64,000 nucleotides of DNA from Lysobacteraceae bacterium 2PB. Lineage in GTDB: Bacteria; Pseudomonadota; Gammaproteobacteria; Xanthomonadales; Xanthomonadaceae. The position numbers and the translations under genes are program-made. Position 1 is the first letter of the stretch, and the number at the start of each line of letters is the position of its first letter. Below are positions 8,540 through 17,563 of the stretch, in pieces. Where the stretch lies: positions 1 through 64,000 of the forward strand of contig SCMT01000003.1 in assembly GCA_005502915.1 (NCBI GenBank), read 5' to 3'. The notes beneath the pieces are model-generated. The model saw nothing but the letters and a program-made list of their open reading frames with translations, made no database searches and was not told the DNA's origin.

Positions 8540-9700
8540 ATGACGGACATCGCGACCCCCACGGCGCAGGCCGCACAGGCGGCCAACGGCGCCAGGAACG
8601 ACAAGCTGGGCAACGAGCACTACCTGCGCATCGAACACGTGCGCAAGGAGTACGACGGTGTGGTCGCGGTCGACGATGTCGACTTCTCGATCCGCAAGGG
8701 CGAGATCTTCGCGCTGCTGGGTGGTTCCGGCTGCGGCAAGTCGACCCTGCTGCGCTGCATGGCCGGGTTCGAGAAGCCGACCCGCGGCCGCGTGCTGCTC
8801 GACGGCCAGGACATCACGCCGCTGCCGCCGTACGAGCGGCCGGTGAACATGATGTTCCAGAGCTATGCCCTGTTCCCGCACATGACGGTCGCGCAGAACA
8901 TCGCCTTCGGTCTGAAGCAGGACGGCCTGCCCAAGCCGCAGGTCGACCAGCGCGTTGACGAGATGCTGAAGCTGGTGCAGATGGAGAAATACGCCAAGCG
9001 CAAGCCGCACCAGCTGTCCGGCGGCCAGCAGCAGCGCGTGGCGCTCGCGCGGTCGCTGGCGAAGAATCCGAAGCTGCTCCTGCTCGACGAGCCGATGGGC
9101 GCGCTCGACAAGAAGCTGCGTTCGCGCATGCAGCTGGAGCTGGTCAACATCATCGAACGCCTGGGCGTGACCTGCGTGATGGTCACCCACGACCAGGAAG
9201 AGGCGATGACCATGGCCCACCGCATCGCGGTGATGGACACCGGCTGGATCCGCCAGATCGGCACGCCCGACGAGATCTACGAGCAGCCCAGCTGCCGCTT
9301 CACCGCCGAGTTCATCGGCTCGGTGAACCTGTTCGACGGGCGCATCCAGGACGACCATCCCGACTACGTCACCATCGCATCGCCGATGCTCGAGCACCTG
9401 CTGTACATCGGTCACGGCATCACCGGCTTCGAAGGGCAGGAAGTCTCGCTGGCCCTGCGCCCGGAGAAGATCGAGGTGAGCAAGGAGGAGCCGGCGCAAC
9501 CGCACAACAAGGCGCGCGGCACGATCGAGGACATCGCCTATTTCGGCAGCCATTCGGTCTACCACGTGCGCCTGCCGACCGGTGCCAAGGTGATGGCGAA
9601 TTTCGCCAACACCCAGCGCTGGGCCTCGGAACGCTTCACCTGGAACGACCCGGTGTGGCTGTCCTGGGACGACAACGACGGCGTGGTGCTGACCTCATGA
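8540..9700 (+). CDS. potG: polyamine ABC transporter ATPase
   Basis: A 386-residue ATP-binding subunit. Walker A is GGSGCGKST (residues 61-69), the Q-loop region FQSYALFPHMTV, the signature LSGGQQQRVALARSL, Walker B LLLLDEP and the switch histidine VTHDQEEA. The C-terminal third is the TOBE regulatory domain typical of PotA/PotG. GGAG lies 6 bases before the start. Its stop overlaps the start of potH by 4 bases, indicating translational coupling. Confidence 0.93.
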   Translation: MTDIATPTAQAAQAANGARNDKLGNEHYLRIEHVRKEYDGVVAVDDVDFSIRKGEIFALLGGSGCGKSTLLRCMAGFEKPTRGRVLLDGQDITPLPPYERPVNMMFQSYALFPHMTVAQNIAFGLKQDGLPKPQVDQRVDEMLKLVQMEKYAKRKPHQLSGGQQQRVALARSLAKNPKLLLLDEPMGALDKKLRSRMQLELVNIIERLGVTCVMVTHDQEEAMTMAHRIAVMDTGWIRQIGTPDEIYEQPSCRFTAEFIGSVNLFDGRIQDDHPDYVTIASPMLEHLLYIGHGITGFEGQEVSLALRPEKIEVSKEEPAQPHNKARGTIEDIAYFGSHSVYHVRLPTGAKVMANFANTQRWASERFTWNDPVWLSWDDNDGVVLTS

Positions 9701-10617
9701 ACGCCATCGCCCGACGCCTGATCAAAGCCCTGACGCCCGGGCCGCGCTGGTTCGTGATCGCGCCACCGTATGTGTGGATGCTGATCTTCTTCGCCATTCC
9801 CTTCCTGATCCTGCTGCAGATCTCGTTCGCGAAACCGCTCATCGCGTCGCCGCCGTACAGCGACCTGTTCAGCACGGCCGGCGGCGAGATCAACCTCACG
9901 CTCAACCTCAACAACTACACCGCGCTGTTCGCCGACAGCAAGTACGCCGGCGCCTACCTCAGCTCGCTGAAGATCGCCGGCATCTCGACCCTGCTGTGCC
10001 TGCTTGTCGGCTATCCCATCGCCTATGCGGTGTCCCGCCTGTCGCCGGCGGTGCGCAACGTCGCGCTGATGCTGGTGATCCTGCCTTCGTGGACCTCGTT
10101 CCTGATCCGCATCTACGCTTGGGTCGGCCTGCTCAAGGACAACGGCTTCATCAACAAGGCGCTGATGTCGATCGGGCTGATCGACGAGCCGCTCAAGATC
10201 CTCTACACCCCGATCGCGGTCTACATCGGCATCGTCTATGCGTACCTGCCGTTCATGGTGCTGCCGCTGTACGCGAACCTGATCAAGCACGACCAGCGCC
10301 TGCTCGAAGCCGCGTACGACCTCGGCGCGAAACCGGTCAAGGCCTTCTTCCAGGTCACGGTGCCGCTGTCGTTCGCCGGCATCGTCGCCGGCTGCATGCT
10401 GGTCTTCATCCCGGCGGTGGGCGAGTTCGTGATTCCCGAGCTGCTCGGCGGGCCCTCGACCAAGATGATCGGCAAGGTGCTCTGGGAGGAATACTTCACC
10501 GCCAACGACTGGCCGCGCGCCTCGGCGATCGCCATCGTCATGCTGATGCTGCTGGTGATCCCGATCACCATCTTCCATCGCTACCAGTCGCGCCAGCTCG
10601 AAGCGAGGCTGTCATGA
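9697..10617 (+). CDS. potH: polyamine ABC transporter permease PotH
   Basis: A 306-residue inner-membrane permease with a first transmembrane segment at about residues 19-40 and further hydrophobic segments to the C-terminus. The EAA loop, EAAYDLGAKPVKAFFQVTVP, contacts the ATPase. The ATG at 9697 overlaps the potG stop as ATGA, and its own stop overlaps potI the same way. Residues LYANLIKHD and the large periplasmic loop near residues 40-70 match the PotH/SpuG type. Confidence 0.92.
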   Translation: MNAIARRLIKALTPGPRWFVIAPPYVWMLIFFAIPFLILLQISFAKPLIASPPYSDLFSTAGGEINLTLNLNNYTALFADSKYAGAYLSSLKIAGISTLLCLLVGYPIAYAVSRLSPAVRNVALMLVILPSWTSFLIRIYAWVGLLKDNGFINKALMSIGLIDEPLKILYTPIAVYIGIVYAYLPFMVLPLYANLIKHDQRLLEAAYDLGAKPVKAFFQVTVPLSFAGIVAGCMLVFIPAVGEFVIPELLGGPSTKMIGKVLWEEYFTANDWPRASAIAIVMLMLLVIPITIFHRYQSRQLEARLS

Positions 10618-11471
10618 GTGCCGCCTCGCGTCGCGCGGAGCTGATCTCGTTCCGCAGCCTGGTGCTGCTGCTGGGCTTCCTGTTCCTCTACGTGCCGATG
10701 TTCAGCCTGATCGTGTTCTCGTTCAACGAGTCGCGCATGGTCACGGTCTGGTCCGGCTTCTCGGTGAAGTGGTACGGCGAGCTGTTCCAGGACCAGTTGA
10801 TGCTGGACGCGGCCTGGATGTCGCTGAAGATCGCGTTCTACACCGCCTGCGCCTCGGTCGTGTTCGGCACGATGGCGGCGCTGGTCATGACCCGCATGCG
10901 CGCGTTCCGGGGCAAGACCCTGTTCGGCAGCCTGATCACCGCGCCGCTGGTCATGCCCGAAGTGATTACCGGCGTCTCGATCCTGATGATGTTCGTCGCC
11001 GTCGGCGACATGCTCGGCACGCCGATCCAGCGCGGCCTGAGCACGGTCTGGATCGCGCACGTCACCTTCACCGTCGCCTTCGTCACCGTGGTCATCTCCT
11101 CGCGCCTGCAGGACCTGGACCGCTCGCTGGAAGAGGCCGCGATGGACCTCGGCGCCAACCGGCTGAAGGTGTTCTTCCTGATCACCCTGCCGATCATCGC
11201 GCCGTCGCTGGTCGCCGGCTGGCTGCTGGCGTTCACGCTGTCGCTGGACGATCTGGTGATCTCGGCCTTCACCAACGGCCCCGGCTCGACCACGCTGCCG
11301 CAGAAGGTGTTCTCGTCGGTGCGCATGGGCCTGAGCCCGAAGATCAATGCGCTGGCCAGCCTGCTGATCCTCGCCGTGTCCACGGCCGGCTTCATCGCCT
11401 GGTGGTTCATGGCCCGCGAAGAGAAGCGCCGCCAGCGCGACATGCAGCTCGCGATGCAGAAAGGAGACTGA
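10614..11471 (+). CDS. potI: polyamine ABC transporter permease PotI
   Basis: A 285-residue permease partner of PotH with about six hydrophobic segments. The EAA loop reads EEAAMDLGANRLKVFFLITL and the following segment carries LAFTLSLDDLVISAF, a stretch conserved in PotC/PotI proteins. Translation is coupled to potH by an ATGA overlap. Three bases separate its stop codon from the next gene, so the dehydrogenase at 11475 is part of the same unit. Confidence 0.92.
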   Translation: MSAASRRAELISFRSLVLLLGFLFLYVPMFSLIVFSFNESRMVTVWSGFSVKWYGELFQDQLMLDAAWMSLKIAFYTACASVVFGTMAALVMTRMRAFRGKTLFGSLITAPLVMPEVITGVSILMMFVAVGDMLGTPIQRGLSTVWIAHVTFTVAFVTVVISSRLQDLDRSLEEAAMDLGANRLKVFFLITLPIIAPSLVAGWLLAFTLSLDDLVISAFTNGPGSTTLPQKVFSSVRMGLSPKINALASLLILAVSTAGFIAWWFMAREEKRRQRDMQLAMQKGD

Positions 11472-11474
11472 TTC

Positions 11475-12836
11475 GTGACCGTCGAACTGATCCATCCCTG
11501 GACCGGGGAAGTCGACTATCGCTACGACTACGTCGGCGAAGCCGAGGTCGAGCGCGTGCTGGCCGCCGCTGCGGAGGCCGCGCCGGGTTGGGCGGCGCGT
11601 GCGCTGGACGAGCGCGGTGCGCTGCTGCGCGCGGTCGCAACCGTGCTGCGCGCCCGCAAGGACGAGATCGCTGCCACGATGTCGGCCGACATGGGCAAGC
11701 TGCGCCGCGAGGCGCAGGCCGAGATCGAGAAGTCCGCCTCGGCCTGCGAGTACTACGCCGACCATGCCATCGACTACCTGCGTGACGGCGCCATCGCCAC
11801 CGAGGCGCAGCGCAGCTACGTGACCTACGAGCCGCTGGGTTGCGTGTTCGCGGTGATGCCCTGGAATTTCCCGATCTGGCAGGTGTTCCGCTTCCTGGCG
11901 CCGGGCCTGATGGCCGGGAATGTCGCGGTGCTCAAGCACGCGACCAATGTGCCGCGCTGCGCCGATGCCATCGCCGACGTGCTGCGCGAGGCCGGCGTGC
12001 CCGAGGGCGTGTTCGGCGTGCTGCACATCGACAACCGCATGACCGAGCGCGTCATCGCCGACCGCCGCGTGAAGGCGGTGACCTTGACCGGCAGCGAGCG
12101 CGCCGGCAGCGCCGTCGCGTCCGCAGCGGGCAAGCACCTGAAGAAATGCGTGATGGAGCTGGGCGGCAGCGACCCGTTCGTCGTGCTGGACGATGCCGAC
12201 CTGGACGTGACGATTCCCGCCGCCATCGCATCGCGTTTCGGCAATGCGGGGCAGACCTGCATCGCCGCGAAGCGCTTCATCGTCACACCGGGCACCGCGG
12301 ACGCCTTTGTCGCACGCTTCGTCGAGGCCGCATCGAAGCTCGCCGTGGGCGATCCGATGGTCGAGTCGACCACGCTCGCGCCGATGGCGCGCGGCGATCT
12401 GCGCGACGAGATCCACGCCCAGGTCCTGCGCAGCATCGAGGCCGGCGCGACCCTGCGGCTCGGCGGCACGCCGGGGCAGGGGGCGTCGCACTATCCAGCG
12501 ACGATCCTCGATCATGTCGTGCCCGGCATGCCGGCCTACAGCGAAGAACTGTTCGGTCCGGCTGCGTCGATCCTGCGCGCGAAGGACGAGGACGATGCGG
12601 TCCGGATCGCAAACGACACCGACTTCGGCCTCGGCGCCAGCGTCTGGACTACCGACAAGGTGCGCGGCGAAGCCGTGGCCCGTCGCCTGCAGGCCGGCGC
12701 CACCTTCGTCAACGCCATCGTCCGCAGCGACGTGCGCCTGCCGTTCGGCGGCACCAAGACCTCCGGCTTCGGCCGCGAACTCGCCGAGCACGGCATCCAC
12801 GAGTTCATGAACATCAAGACGGTGTATGTGGCCTAG
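11475..12836 (+). CDS. sad: succinate-semialdehyde dehydrogenase, Sad type
   Basis: A 453-residue NAD(P)-dependent aldehyde dehydrogenase that turns succinate semialdehyde, the product of GABA transamination, into succinate. The general base is E228 (MELGGSDPF) and the nucleophile C262 (NAGQTCIAAKRF). The MELGGSDPF, PWNFPIWQV and SGFGREL segments match E. coli Sad/YneI better than GabD. The start is GTG at 11475 with AAGGAG 8 bases upstream, overlapping the end of potI. It closes the polyamine-to-TCA path of this operon; no dedicated GABA aminotransferase is seen, so SpuC or an enzyme elsewhere may supply that step. Confidence 0.88.
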   Translation: MTVELIHPWTGEVDYRYDYVGEAEVERVLAAAAEAAPGWAARALDERGALLRAVATVLRARKDEIAATMSADMGKLRREAQAEIEKSASACEYYADHAIDYLRDGAIATEAQRSYVTYEPLGCVFAVMPWNFPIWQVFRFLAPGLMAGNVAVLKHATNVPRCADAIADVLREAGVPEGVFGVLHIDNRMTERVIADRRVKAVTLTGSERAGSAVASAAGKHLKKCVMELGGSDPFVVLDDADLDVTIPAAIASRFGNAGQTCIAAKRFIVTPGTADAFVARFVEAASKLAVGDPMVESTTLAPMARGDLRDEIHAQVLRSIEAGATLRLGGTPGQGASHYPATILDHVVPGMPAYSEELFGPAASILRAKDEDDAVRIANDTDFGLGASVWTTDKVRGEAVARRLQAGATFVNAIVRSDVRLPFGGTKTSGFGRELAEHGIHEFMNIKTVYVA

Positions 12837-12851
12837 CCTCAGGATGTCTGC

Positions 12852-12906
12852 TGGGAGCGACGCAAGTCGCGATGCTTGACCGGGCTCGCGACGTGCGTCG
12901 TTCCCA
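12852..12906. repeat. REP-type inverted repeat
   Basis: Two 21-base arms, TGGGAGCGACGCAAGTCGCGA and its inverted partner, differ at two positions and enclose a 13-base loop. The GGGAGCGAC..GTCGCGA pattern is that of REP palindromes common in Pseudomonas and xanthomonads. It fills most of the 140-base gap after sad and could also act as a transcription terminator. Confidence 0.7.
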
Positions 12907-12976
12907 CAACGGCTGACGAAGGTTTTTTGCTACCCGCGCTAGAATCACGCATCTCCCTCGAAGACGAGAAGGCACG

Positions 12977-15055
12977 ATGCGCATCCTCATCGCCACGTTG
13001 CTCGCGCTCGGCGTGCTGTCGGCCGGCTCGCCGGCCCTGGCCAGCTCCGACATGGGCTGCGAACCGCGCCTCGTGCCGGTCTCGGCCTCCTTCTCGGATT
13101 GCGCGAGCAGCGCGCTGCTCGCGCCGGGCAACGACACCCGGGTCAATCTCGCCTGGCTGATGATGGATGCGCATGGCGGTCGGCGCCCGCCCGCTGCGCA
13201 GCCGACCGATCCCGCGCAGCGGCCCATGCCGTCGGTGCCGTTCGGCTGGATGGACTTGCGTCTTCGATTCCTGCCGCCGAAGGACGACGACACCGGCGTC
13301 TGGTCGAGCGGCGAGGGCACCACCTGCGTCAGCAACGCGCAGGGCGAGAAGGATTTCCTCGATGCATTGCAGGCGGAACGCAAGCTCGCCGGCAACGAAC
13401 GCGAGGCGCTCGCCGCCTCGCGCAAGGCCATGGCCTGCCCGCTGGGCGAAGGCGCCTCGACATCGGGCGAACCCTCGGTGTCGTCCGATGCCGGTCGTGC
13501 CTTCGCCGACTACCTGCGAGCGACCGCCGCGTTCTACGCCGGCAACCACGATCCCGTGCCGTTCCAGACCCTCTCCACAAGCAAGCAGCCGTGGGTGCGC
13601 GAAGCCTCGCGCTACATGGTCGGTCGGGCCTGGGCCTTGGTCGGCCAGACCAGCGGTTTCGGCACCTATGGCGAACTCGAGCACGAACGCATGGACAAGG
13701 CCGCGCTGGCGAAGGCCCGGTCCGCACTCGAGGCCTACCTCAAGGCCTATCCGAAGGGGCGCTACGCCGCGTCCGCGCATGGCCTGATCCGCCGCGTGCA
13801 CTGGCTGGCCGGCGATACCGACGCGCTCGCCGCCGCCTACGGCTGGCAGATCGACCAGCAGGACGCTTCGCTGCGCAATGCGGACGAGATCGACCTCGCT
13901 CAGGAGATCGACGCCAAGCTGGCGACGGACGCCTATCTCTCGAAGGGCGCGCATCCGGTGCTGGTGGCGGTCGAGGTGCTGCGTCGCATGCGCAAGACCG
14001 GCGACGACGACAGCGGCCGCATCACGCGCAAGGACATCGAAGCCCTGCGCCCACGCTTCAAGGGACGCGAGGTCCTGCACGGTTACCTGCTCGCGGCGCA
14101 TGCGTACTTCGTCGACAGCGCGCCGCACCGCGTGCTCGAACTGATTCCGGCCGAGACGCCGTCGCGTCCCATGGACACGGTCGCGTTCAGCCGCCAGACC
14201 CTCCGTGCGCTCGCGCTCGATGCGCTGAAGGACAAGGACGCGCGCGCTGCGCTCACCGCGCTGTTCCCGCAGGCGCAGGGTGTCTACCAGCGGCAGACGC
14301 TGGAGCTGGCGCTGGCGATGCACGACGAACGCAACGGCGACATCGCCCGTGTCTTCGCAGCGGACAGCCTGGTCCTGGATCCCGCGCTGCGAGAACAGTT
14401 GCTGATCCATGTCGCAGGCCCGGATCTGCTGCGCGCCCGCGCCGACGATCCGAAGGCCTCGAAGCGCGAGCGCGCCCTGGCGCTGTACGTGCTGCTCTAC
14501 AAGCAGCTGACCCGCGGGCGGTATTCGGAATTCCTCAAGGACCTGAAGCGCCTGCCATCGAAGATCGACACCGCGTCGGGCAGTTACGACAAGCTCGGCG
14601 AGCTGACCGCGCTGTCCGATTTCCGCTGGCAGGGCACGCGCGAAGGCTATGCCTGCCCGTCCCTGCAGCAGATCGCGACCACGCTGGCCGCCGATCCCAA
14701 GGCGCGCAAGGCCAGCCTGTGCCTCGGCGATTTCCTGCGCCTCAATGGCTACGACCGCGTCGAGACCTGGTCTTTCGCCGTGCGAGGCGATGAACTCGGC
14801 GGCACGCCGGGGCAGTTCCCGGGCCGCTTCCTGCCGCGCCAGGGCATCTACCAGGCGATCATCGACGATGCCGCCGCGCCGGCGGAGGAGCGCGCCTATG
14901 CGCTGTTCCGCGCGGTGAACTGCTACGCGCCGGCCGGCTACAACGACTGCGGCGGCGAGGATGTGCCGGTGGCGACCCGCAAGGCCTGGTTCAACCAGCT
15001 CAAAGCGCGTTACCCGCAGTCCACCTGGGCGCAACAGCTCCGCTACTACTGGTGA
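12977..15055 (+). CDS. exported protein of unknown function
   Basis: I do not recognise this 692-residue protein. It opens with a clear Sec signal peptide (RILIATLLALGVL, cleavage probably near ALA-SS around residue 23). The rest is largely helical with alternating Ala/Leu patterns that resemble solenoid (TPR-like) repeats, a few scattered cysteines, and no membrane segment, so a periplasmic location is likely. The C-terminal part, with NCYAPAGYNDCGGEDVP and WFNQLKARYPQSTWAQQL, ends in a YYW tail. A DUF3142 protein follows 4 bases later, indicating an operon and a shared job. Base composition is like its neighbours. Confidence 0.8.
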   Translation: MRILIATLLALGVLSAGSPALASSDMGCEPRLVPVSASFSDCASSALLAPGNDTRVNLAWLMMDAHGGRRPPAAQPTDPAQRPMPSVPFGWMDLRLRFLPPKDDDTGVWSSGEGTTCVSNAQGEKDFLDALQAERKLAGNEREALAASRKAMACPLGEGASTSGEPSVSSDAGRAFADYLRATAAFYAGNHDPVPFQTLSTSKQPWVREASRYMVGRAWALVGQTSGFGTYGELEHERMDKAALAKARSALEAYLKAYPKGRYAASAHGLIRRVHWLAGDTDALAAAYGWQIDQQDASLRNADEIDLAQEIDAKLATDAYLSKGAHPVLVAVEVLRRMRKTGDDDSGRITRKDIEALRPRFKGREVLHGYLLAAHAYFVDSAPHRVLELIPAETPSRPMDTVAFSRQTLRALALDALKDKDARAALTALFPQAQGVYQRQTLELALAMHDERNGDIARVFAADSLVLDPALREQLLIHVAGPDLLRARADDPKASKRERALALYVLLYKQLTRGRYSEFLKDLKRLPSKIDTASGSYDKLGELTALSDFRWQGTREGYACPSLQQIATTLAADPKARKASLCLGDFLRLNGYDRVETWSFAVRGDELGGTPGQFPGRFLPRQGIYQAIIDDAAAPAEERAYALFRAVNCYAPAGYNDCGGEDVPVATRKAWFNQLKARYPQSTWAQQLRYYW

Positions 15056-15059
15056 GGCG

Positions 15060-15773
15060 ATGCGTCGTCTGCTCGCGCGGCTGCTCCTCTCGCTCTGCGG
15101 CCTGATCGCCGCGACGGCGGACGCAACCGACCGCGTCGATGCCGCGCAGCACGAGGCCTTCTGGCTGTGGGCGGGCGTGAAGCCTCAGCCGGTGCTCGAC
15201 CGGGCGAAGACGGTCTACGTGCTGCACAGTGAGATCAAGTCGGTCCCGAGCGTGCGCCTGGTGGCGCAGCGCCCGGCGACGCCGCGCATCCGCCACGCCG
15301 ATGTGTGGATCGTCTATCGCGTCGAGACCCTGCGCTGGACGCCGCAGGTCCATGCGCAGGTGCTGGCGCAGGTCGAGCGCTGGCGTGCGGCCGGCAACCG
15401 CTTGGTCGGCGTGCAGATCGACTTCGATGCGCGTACCCGGCATCTCGACGAATACGCGGTCTTCCTGCGCGACCTGCGCAGGCGCCTGCCAACGCGTTAC
15501 AAGCTCGGCATCACCGGGCTGCTGGACTGGAGCGCGAACGGCGATCCCGAAGGCCTGCGCGCGCTGGAAGGCGTGGTCGACGAGATCGTGCTGCAGATCT
15601 ACCAGGGGCGCCGGGTGATTCCGGGCTATGCGCGCTACCTGCAGCGACTGGATCGCCTGAACGTGCCGTTCCGGATCGGCCTGCTGCAGGGTGGCGAATG
15701 GACGCCGCCGCCCTCCCTGGCGGCGCATCCGAAGTTCCGGGGATATGTGGTGTTTCTGGTCAACCCGCGCTGA
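15060..15773 (+). CDS. DUF3142-family exported protein
   Basis: A 237-residue protein resembling the DUF3142 family, which has no established function. It begins with a short signal peptide (LLARLLLSLCGLIAATADA). The body looks like a TIM-barrel-type fold: VVGVQIDFDARTRHLDEYAVFL, KLGITGLLDW and EIVLQIYQGR suggest successive strands with acidic ends, reminiscent of glycoside-hydrolase-like proteins. It is translated 4 bases after the large exported protein. Its last 14 bases overlap the 3' end of the convergent agmatinase gene. Confidence 0.75.
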   Translation: MRRLLARLLLSLCGLIAATADATDRVDAAQHEAFWLWAGVKPQPVLDRAKTVYVLHSEIKSVPSVRLVAQRPATPRIRHADVWIVYRVETLRWTPQVHAQVLAQVERWRAAGNRLVGVQIDFDARTRHLDEYAVFLRDLRRRLPTRYKLGITGLLDWSANGDPEGLRALEGVVDEIVLQIYQGRRVIPGYARYLQRLDRLNVPFRIGLLQGGEWTPPPSLAAHPKFRGYVVFLVNPR

Positions 15774-16794
15774 CACGCTGCGCGCCGACATCCCGGTCCG
15801 GAAAGCGGCTCGCATACGCGGCCAGCAGCTCCTGCGCGATCGATGCGCCGGCCAGCGCGGTGATGTCCGCGTGGTCGAAGGGCGGCGAGACTTCGACCAC
15901 ATCCATGCCGACGATCTGCAGCCCGGCGAGGCCGCGCACCAGCCGCAGCGCGGTGTGGGTGTCGAAGCCACCGACCACCGGCGTGCCGGTGCCGGGCGCG
16001 AAGGCCGGATCCAGGAAGTCGATGTCGAAGCTGACATAGCACTTGCGATCGCCGACGCGCGCGCGGATCTCGGCGATGCAGGCCTCGATGCCGTGCGCAT
16101 GCAGCCAGCGCGCGTCCAGCACGCGGAAGCCGTGGGTGTCGGGATTGAGCGTGCGCATGCCGACCTGGATCGACGTCGCCGGGTCGACGATGCCGTTGCG
16201 CGCGGCATGCCAGAACATCGTGCCATGGTCGATCCGTGCATCGCGGTCTTCCCAGGTGTCGCTGTGCGCGTCGAAATGGATCAGCGACAGCGGCCCGTGG
16301 CGTTCGTGCAGCGCCTGCAGGATGGGGTAGGTGATGAAATGGTCGCCGCCCAGCGCCAGCGCGGTGACGCCGGCATCGGCGAAGGCGCGGAACGCGTCGC
16401 GCAGCGCATCCGGCACGCGCTCGGGGCGGCCGTGGTCGAAGAACACATCGCCCCAGTCGATCACGTTCAATCGCTCGCAGGGATCGAAGTCCCACGCATA
16501 GGGCGCGCACCAGGCCAGCGAGGCCGACATCATGCGGATCGCGCGCGGCCCGAGCCGCGTGCCCGGGCGGTTCGTGGTCGCCAGGTCGAAGGGCACGCCG
16601 ACCACGGCGACATCCACGCCGGCCAGGTCCTTGGTGTACCTGCGGCGCAGGAAGCTCAGCGCACCGGAGTAGGTCGGCTCGGCCTGGGTGCTATAGGGCG
16701 AAATGCGGGTGAACGCCTGGTCGACTGCGTTCGGATCGACGGCGGTGGCGGGTGTCGCGGGAGCGGGTGTCTCAGGAGCTTGCGTGTGGGTCAT
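15760..16794 (-). CDS. speB: agmatinase
   Basis: A 344-residue ureohydrolase that splits agmatine to putrescine and urea. All six manganese ligands are present: H152 (GGDHF), D175, H177, D179 (DAHSD) and D257, D259 (SFDIDFLDPAFAPGTGTP); that last motif is the agmatinase rather than arginase form. About 30 Pro/Ala-rich residues precede the domain. It is the last gene of a minus-strand run and supplies putrescine to the catabolic genes around it. Guanidinobutyrase is a possible alternative that sequence alone cannot exclude. Confidence 0.85.
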   Translation of the reverse strand: MTHTQAPETPAPATPATAVDPNAVDQAFTRISPYSTQAEPTYSGALSFLRRRYTKDLAGVDVAVVGVPFDLATTNRPGTRLGPRAIRMMSASLAWCAPYAWDFDPCERLNVIDWGDVFFDHGRPERVPDALRDAFRAFADAGVTALALGGDHFITYPILQALHERHGPLSLIHFDAHSDTWEDRDARIDHGTMFWHAARNGIVDPATSIQVGMRTLNPDTHGFRVLDARWLHAHGIEACIAEIRARVGDRKCYVSFDIDFLDPAFAPGTGTPVVGGFDTHTALRLVRGLAGLQIVGMDVVEVSPPFDHADITALAGASIAQELLAAYASRFPDRDVGAQRVSAG

Positions 16795-16852
16795 GGCATC
16801 ACCGGAGCAAAGTCGCGCGTCGTTCGCCGGGACGTGCGATACCGGTGTCGGG

Positions 16853-17563
16853 TCAGTGCGCTGGCACCTGTGTCATCCAGCGGCGGACAAGACCCGGAAC
16901 GATGTTGCCGGCGGCACCCCGCAGCAGGGTGTAACCGGCGGGGCGACGCTCGACATCGAGCGCGCACAGCACCTTTTCCGCGTGCCAGCGTGCCTTCTTG
17001 ACCAGCGAGGCGACCGGAAACACCGTCAGCGAGGTGCCGACGACCAGGACCTTTGCCGCAGTCCTGATCTCGGCGACGGCTTGGTCCATGCGTTCGACAG
17101 GTTCGCCGAACCAGACGATGTCCGGCCGCAACTGGGTGCCGTCTTCGCACAGGTCGCCGAGGGCGATCGGTGCGGCGCCGATATGCCTGCGCAGTTTGCG
17201 CGGAGACGTTCCCCGCGCCCACGCCAGTTCTCCGTGCAGATGGATCACCTGCGTCGAACCCGCGCGCTCGTGCAGGTCGTCGATGTTCTGCGTGAGCACG
17301 ACGACGTTGTAGTGCTGCTCCAGCTCGGCGAGCGCCAGGTGGGCAGGATTGGGTTGCGCCTCGGCGGCCGCAGTCCGGCGCTCGTTGTAGAAATCGAGGA
17401 CGAGCTGCGGATCGCGGGCCCAGCCTGCGGGCGTCGCCACGTCGTGGATGGCGTGCTGGTGCCACAGGCCGCCATTGTCGCGGAACGTCGGAATGCCGCT
17501 TTCGGCGCTGATCCCGGCGCCGGAGAGCACGACGATCTTGTTGGGCTCGATCGCGGCCTTCAT
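16853..17563 (-). CDS. sirtuin deacylase without zinc cysteines, paralogue B
   Basis: A 236-residue Sir2-family NAD-dependent protein deacylase. GAGISAESGIPTFRD (15-29), TQNIDDLHERAG (91-102) and the catalytic H110 in HLHGE are intact. The Tyr/Arg pair that gives E. coli CobB and SIRT5 a preference for succinyl-lysine is kept (Y59, R62 in FYNERR). The zinc ribbon is not: between HGE and RPDIVWFGE only one cysteine remains where CobB has four. The start overlaps the stop of paralogue A by 4 bases. Possible targets are acylated metabolic enzymes such as the dehydrogenases nearby; that is inference. Confidence 0.85.
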   Translation of the reverse strand: MKAAIEPNKIVVLSGAGISAESGIPTFRDNGGLWHQHAIHDVATPAGWARDPQLVLDFYNERRTAAAEAQPNPAHLALAELEQHYNVVVLTQNIDDLHERAGSTQVIHLHGELAWARGTSPRKLRRHIGAAPIALGDLCEDGTQLRPDIVWFGEPVERMDQAVAEIRTAAKVLVVGTSLTVFPVASLVKKARWHAEKVLCALDVERRPAGYTLLRGAAGNIVPGLVRRWMTQVPAH

